This document shows, one piece after another, positions 13,358 through 14,329 of a DNA stretch of 14,329 nt. The stretch comes from Lachnospiraceae bacterium (GTDB lineage: Bacteria > Bacillota_A > Clostridia > Lachnospirales > Lachnospiraceae): contig JAGDDC010000129.1 in the NCBI GenBank assembly GCA_017958245.1, forward strand, positions 1-14,329, written 5' to 3'. The position numbers were made by a program, and so were the translations under genes. Position 1 is the stretch's first letter, and each line of letters begins with the position of its first letter. The notes under the pieces were generated by a model that saw nothing but the letters and a program-made list of their open reading frames with translations, did no database searches and was not told the origin of the DNA.

Positions 13358-14329
13358 TTATCAAGAAATTCTACGCGAATACCGAATCTGAAGCTATCAC
13401 GCTCGCCAAGGAGGACCTCGGCAAGGATGCTGTCGTCATGAACGTAAAGTCCGTCAGTCCCAAAGGCATATTGAAGCTCTTCAAGAAGAAGCAGGTCGAG
13501 GTGACGGCGGCGCTCGATGAGAACATCACATACCAGCCGAAGGAGACCGTGAGGCCGGCGCCCGCGGAGCGCTCTCATCCCGCGCACATCGATCTGATCG
13601 CGGATGACGACGACGACAGCCAGGCTCAGGCTTCGCACCTTGAAAAGAAGCTCGACGACTTAAAGAGCATGATGGAGAAGCAGATGGCCGCGAAGGAGGA
13701 GGCGAAGAGACAGGCTCCCCAGGAGGCTTCGGGCAGGGATCAGGCGGCCGAGGAAGACGGGGCCGAGGACAGCAACATTTCCTATATAAGACTCATATAC
13801 AACCAGCTTGTGGACAACGAGGTGGACGAAAAGTACGCAAACCAGGTGATCTCGGAGATCGAGGGGGGCTTAAAAAAGGACTCCTCCCTTGACAACATAC
13901 TCTCCGCGGTCTACCAGAAGATAGTGCTCAAGCTCGGGAAGACCGAACTGCTCGAGATCAAGCCCGGCAAGACGAAGTACGTCTTCTTCATAGGGCCCAC
14001 GGGCGTCGGAAAGACGACGACCATAGCCAAGCTTGCCTCGACGCTCAAGGTCAAGAAGAAGGTCAACGTGGCGCTGCTCACGGCAGACACCTACAGGATC
14101 GCTGCGGTCGACCAGTTAAAGACCTACGCGGACATCATGGGGACGCCTCTCAAGGTGGTTTATTCGCACACCGAGATGAAGCAGGCGGCAGAGGATTTCA
14201 AGGGACACGACATAGTGCTCATAGACACGGCCGGGAGATCGCACAGAAGCAAGGAACAGCGCGACGACCTCGAGAAGCTCATCGCGGCGATCCCGAAGGA
14301 GGAGAGGGAGATCTACTTAGTCCTCAGCG
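13354..14329 (+). CDS. flhF: FlhF, SRP-type GTPase for flagellar placement (3' partial)
   Basis: FlhF is a signal-recognition-particle-type GTPase that sets position and number of flagella, usually with FlhG. The frame is open from ATG 13354 to the window end (325 complete codons), so the 3' end is missing. The N-terminus MIIKKFYANTESEAITLAKE is family-typical. A Gln/Glu/Ala-rich basic-acidic B-domain with a run of Asp (about 86-90) and a probable coiled coil (about 95-125) follows. Then come the helical N domain (about 143-200) and the G domain with P-loop GPTGVGKTTT (214-223), DTYR (245-248) and DTAGR (291-295). It overlaps flhA by 4 bases (ATGA), with only a weak SD (GGATGG). flhG would be expected next, beyond the window. 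Confidence 0.95.
   Translation, partial: MIIKKFYANTESEAITLAKEDLGKDAVVMNVKSVSPKGILKLFKKKQVEVTAALDENITYQPKETVRPAPAERSHPAHIDLIADDDDDSQAQASHLEKKLDDLKSMMEKQMAAKEEAKRQAPQEASGRDQAAEEDGAEDSNISYIRLIYNQLVDNEVDEKYANQVISEIEGGLKKDSSLDNILSAVYQKIVLKLGKTELLEIKPGKTKYVFFIGPTGVGKTTTIAKLASTLKVKKKVNVALLTADTYRIAAVDQLKTYADIMGTPLKVVYSHTEMKQAAEDFKGHDIVLIDTAGRSHRSKEQRDDLEKLIAAIPKEEREIYLVLS

Noticed and set aside
13868..13880. Slippery A-rich run (TTAAAAAAGG) in flhF as a programmed frameshift
   Set aside because: The zero frame continues into intact GTPase motifs, and no downstream stimulatory structure or useful alternative frame is evident.
13354..14329. A CRISPR array, tRNA, rRNA, insertion sequence or toxin-antitoxin pair anywhere in the window
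   Set aside because: No spaced direct repeats, no tRNA-like cloverleaf with a CCA end, no transposase-like frame and no small gene pair were seen. The content is flagellar throughout.

Overview
The window is a canonical flagellar (fla/che-type) gene cluster of a motile Bacillota, class Clostridia. It most resembles a Lachnospiraceae-like genome of moderate to fairly high GC. Three things point there: the order flgD - TIGR02530-type 'flagellar operon protein' - flgE - motA - motB - fliL - fliM - fliY - fliO - fliP - fliQ - fliR - flhB - flhA - flhF; a long FliY (CheC-like plus SpoA/FliN domains) in place of a short FliN; and purine-rich Shine-Dalgarno (SD) sites. Family and genus are inference. 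All real genes lie on the + strand. Both ends are cut: flgD runs off the left edge and flhF off the right edge.

Layout. Positions 1-2698 hold the hook module: FlgD (hook cap), the small TIGR02530-like protein and FlgE (hook protein, with a strong SD). Positions 2699-2989 are the only large non-coding stretch at an operon boundary. It holds a good intrinsic terminator after flgE, a second inverted repeat, an AT-rich segment with A-tracts at near-helical spacing, and a sigma-A-like promoter (TAGACA-17-TAAAAT) just before motA. Positions 2990-5215 encode the stator (MotA, MotB) and FliL. Positions 5309-7498 encode the C-ring switch (FliM, FliY). Positions 7504-13357 encode the type III export gate (FliO, FliP, FliQ, FliR, FlhB, FlhA). 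From 13354 the SRP-type GTPase FlhF begins.

How the genes work together. FlgD and FlgE build the hook outside the cell. MotA/B with FliL form and tune the stator. FliM/FliY form the switch that reads CheY-P. FliO-R with FlhB and FlhA form the export gate for rod, hook and filament subunits. FlhF helps place the basal body. Genes overlap or nearly touch at motA/motB, fliM/fliY, fliY/fliO, fliO/fliP, fliR/flhB and flhA/flhF, which suggests translational coupling. Most of the wider gaps carry a stable hairpin without a following T-run.

I see no undescribed protein system here. The most unusual item is a 140-base spacer between fliQ and fliR, made almost entirely of consecutive perfect stem-loops with two mutually exclusive pairings. 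It stays open in the fliR reading frame and gives fliR a poor ribosome-binding context. Several start codons are best moved from the longest-ORF choice: motA TTG 2990, motB ATG 3783, fliP ATG 8018 and fliR ATG 9370. flhB is best started at GTG 10106.
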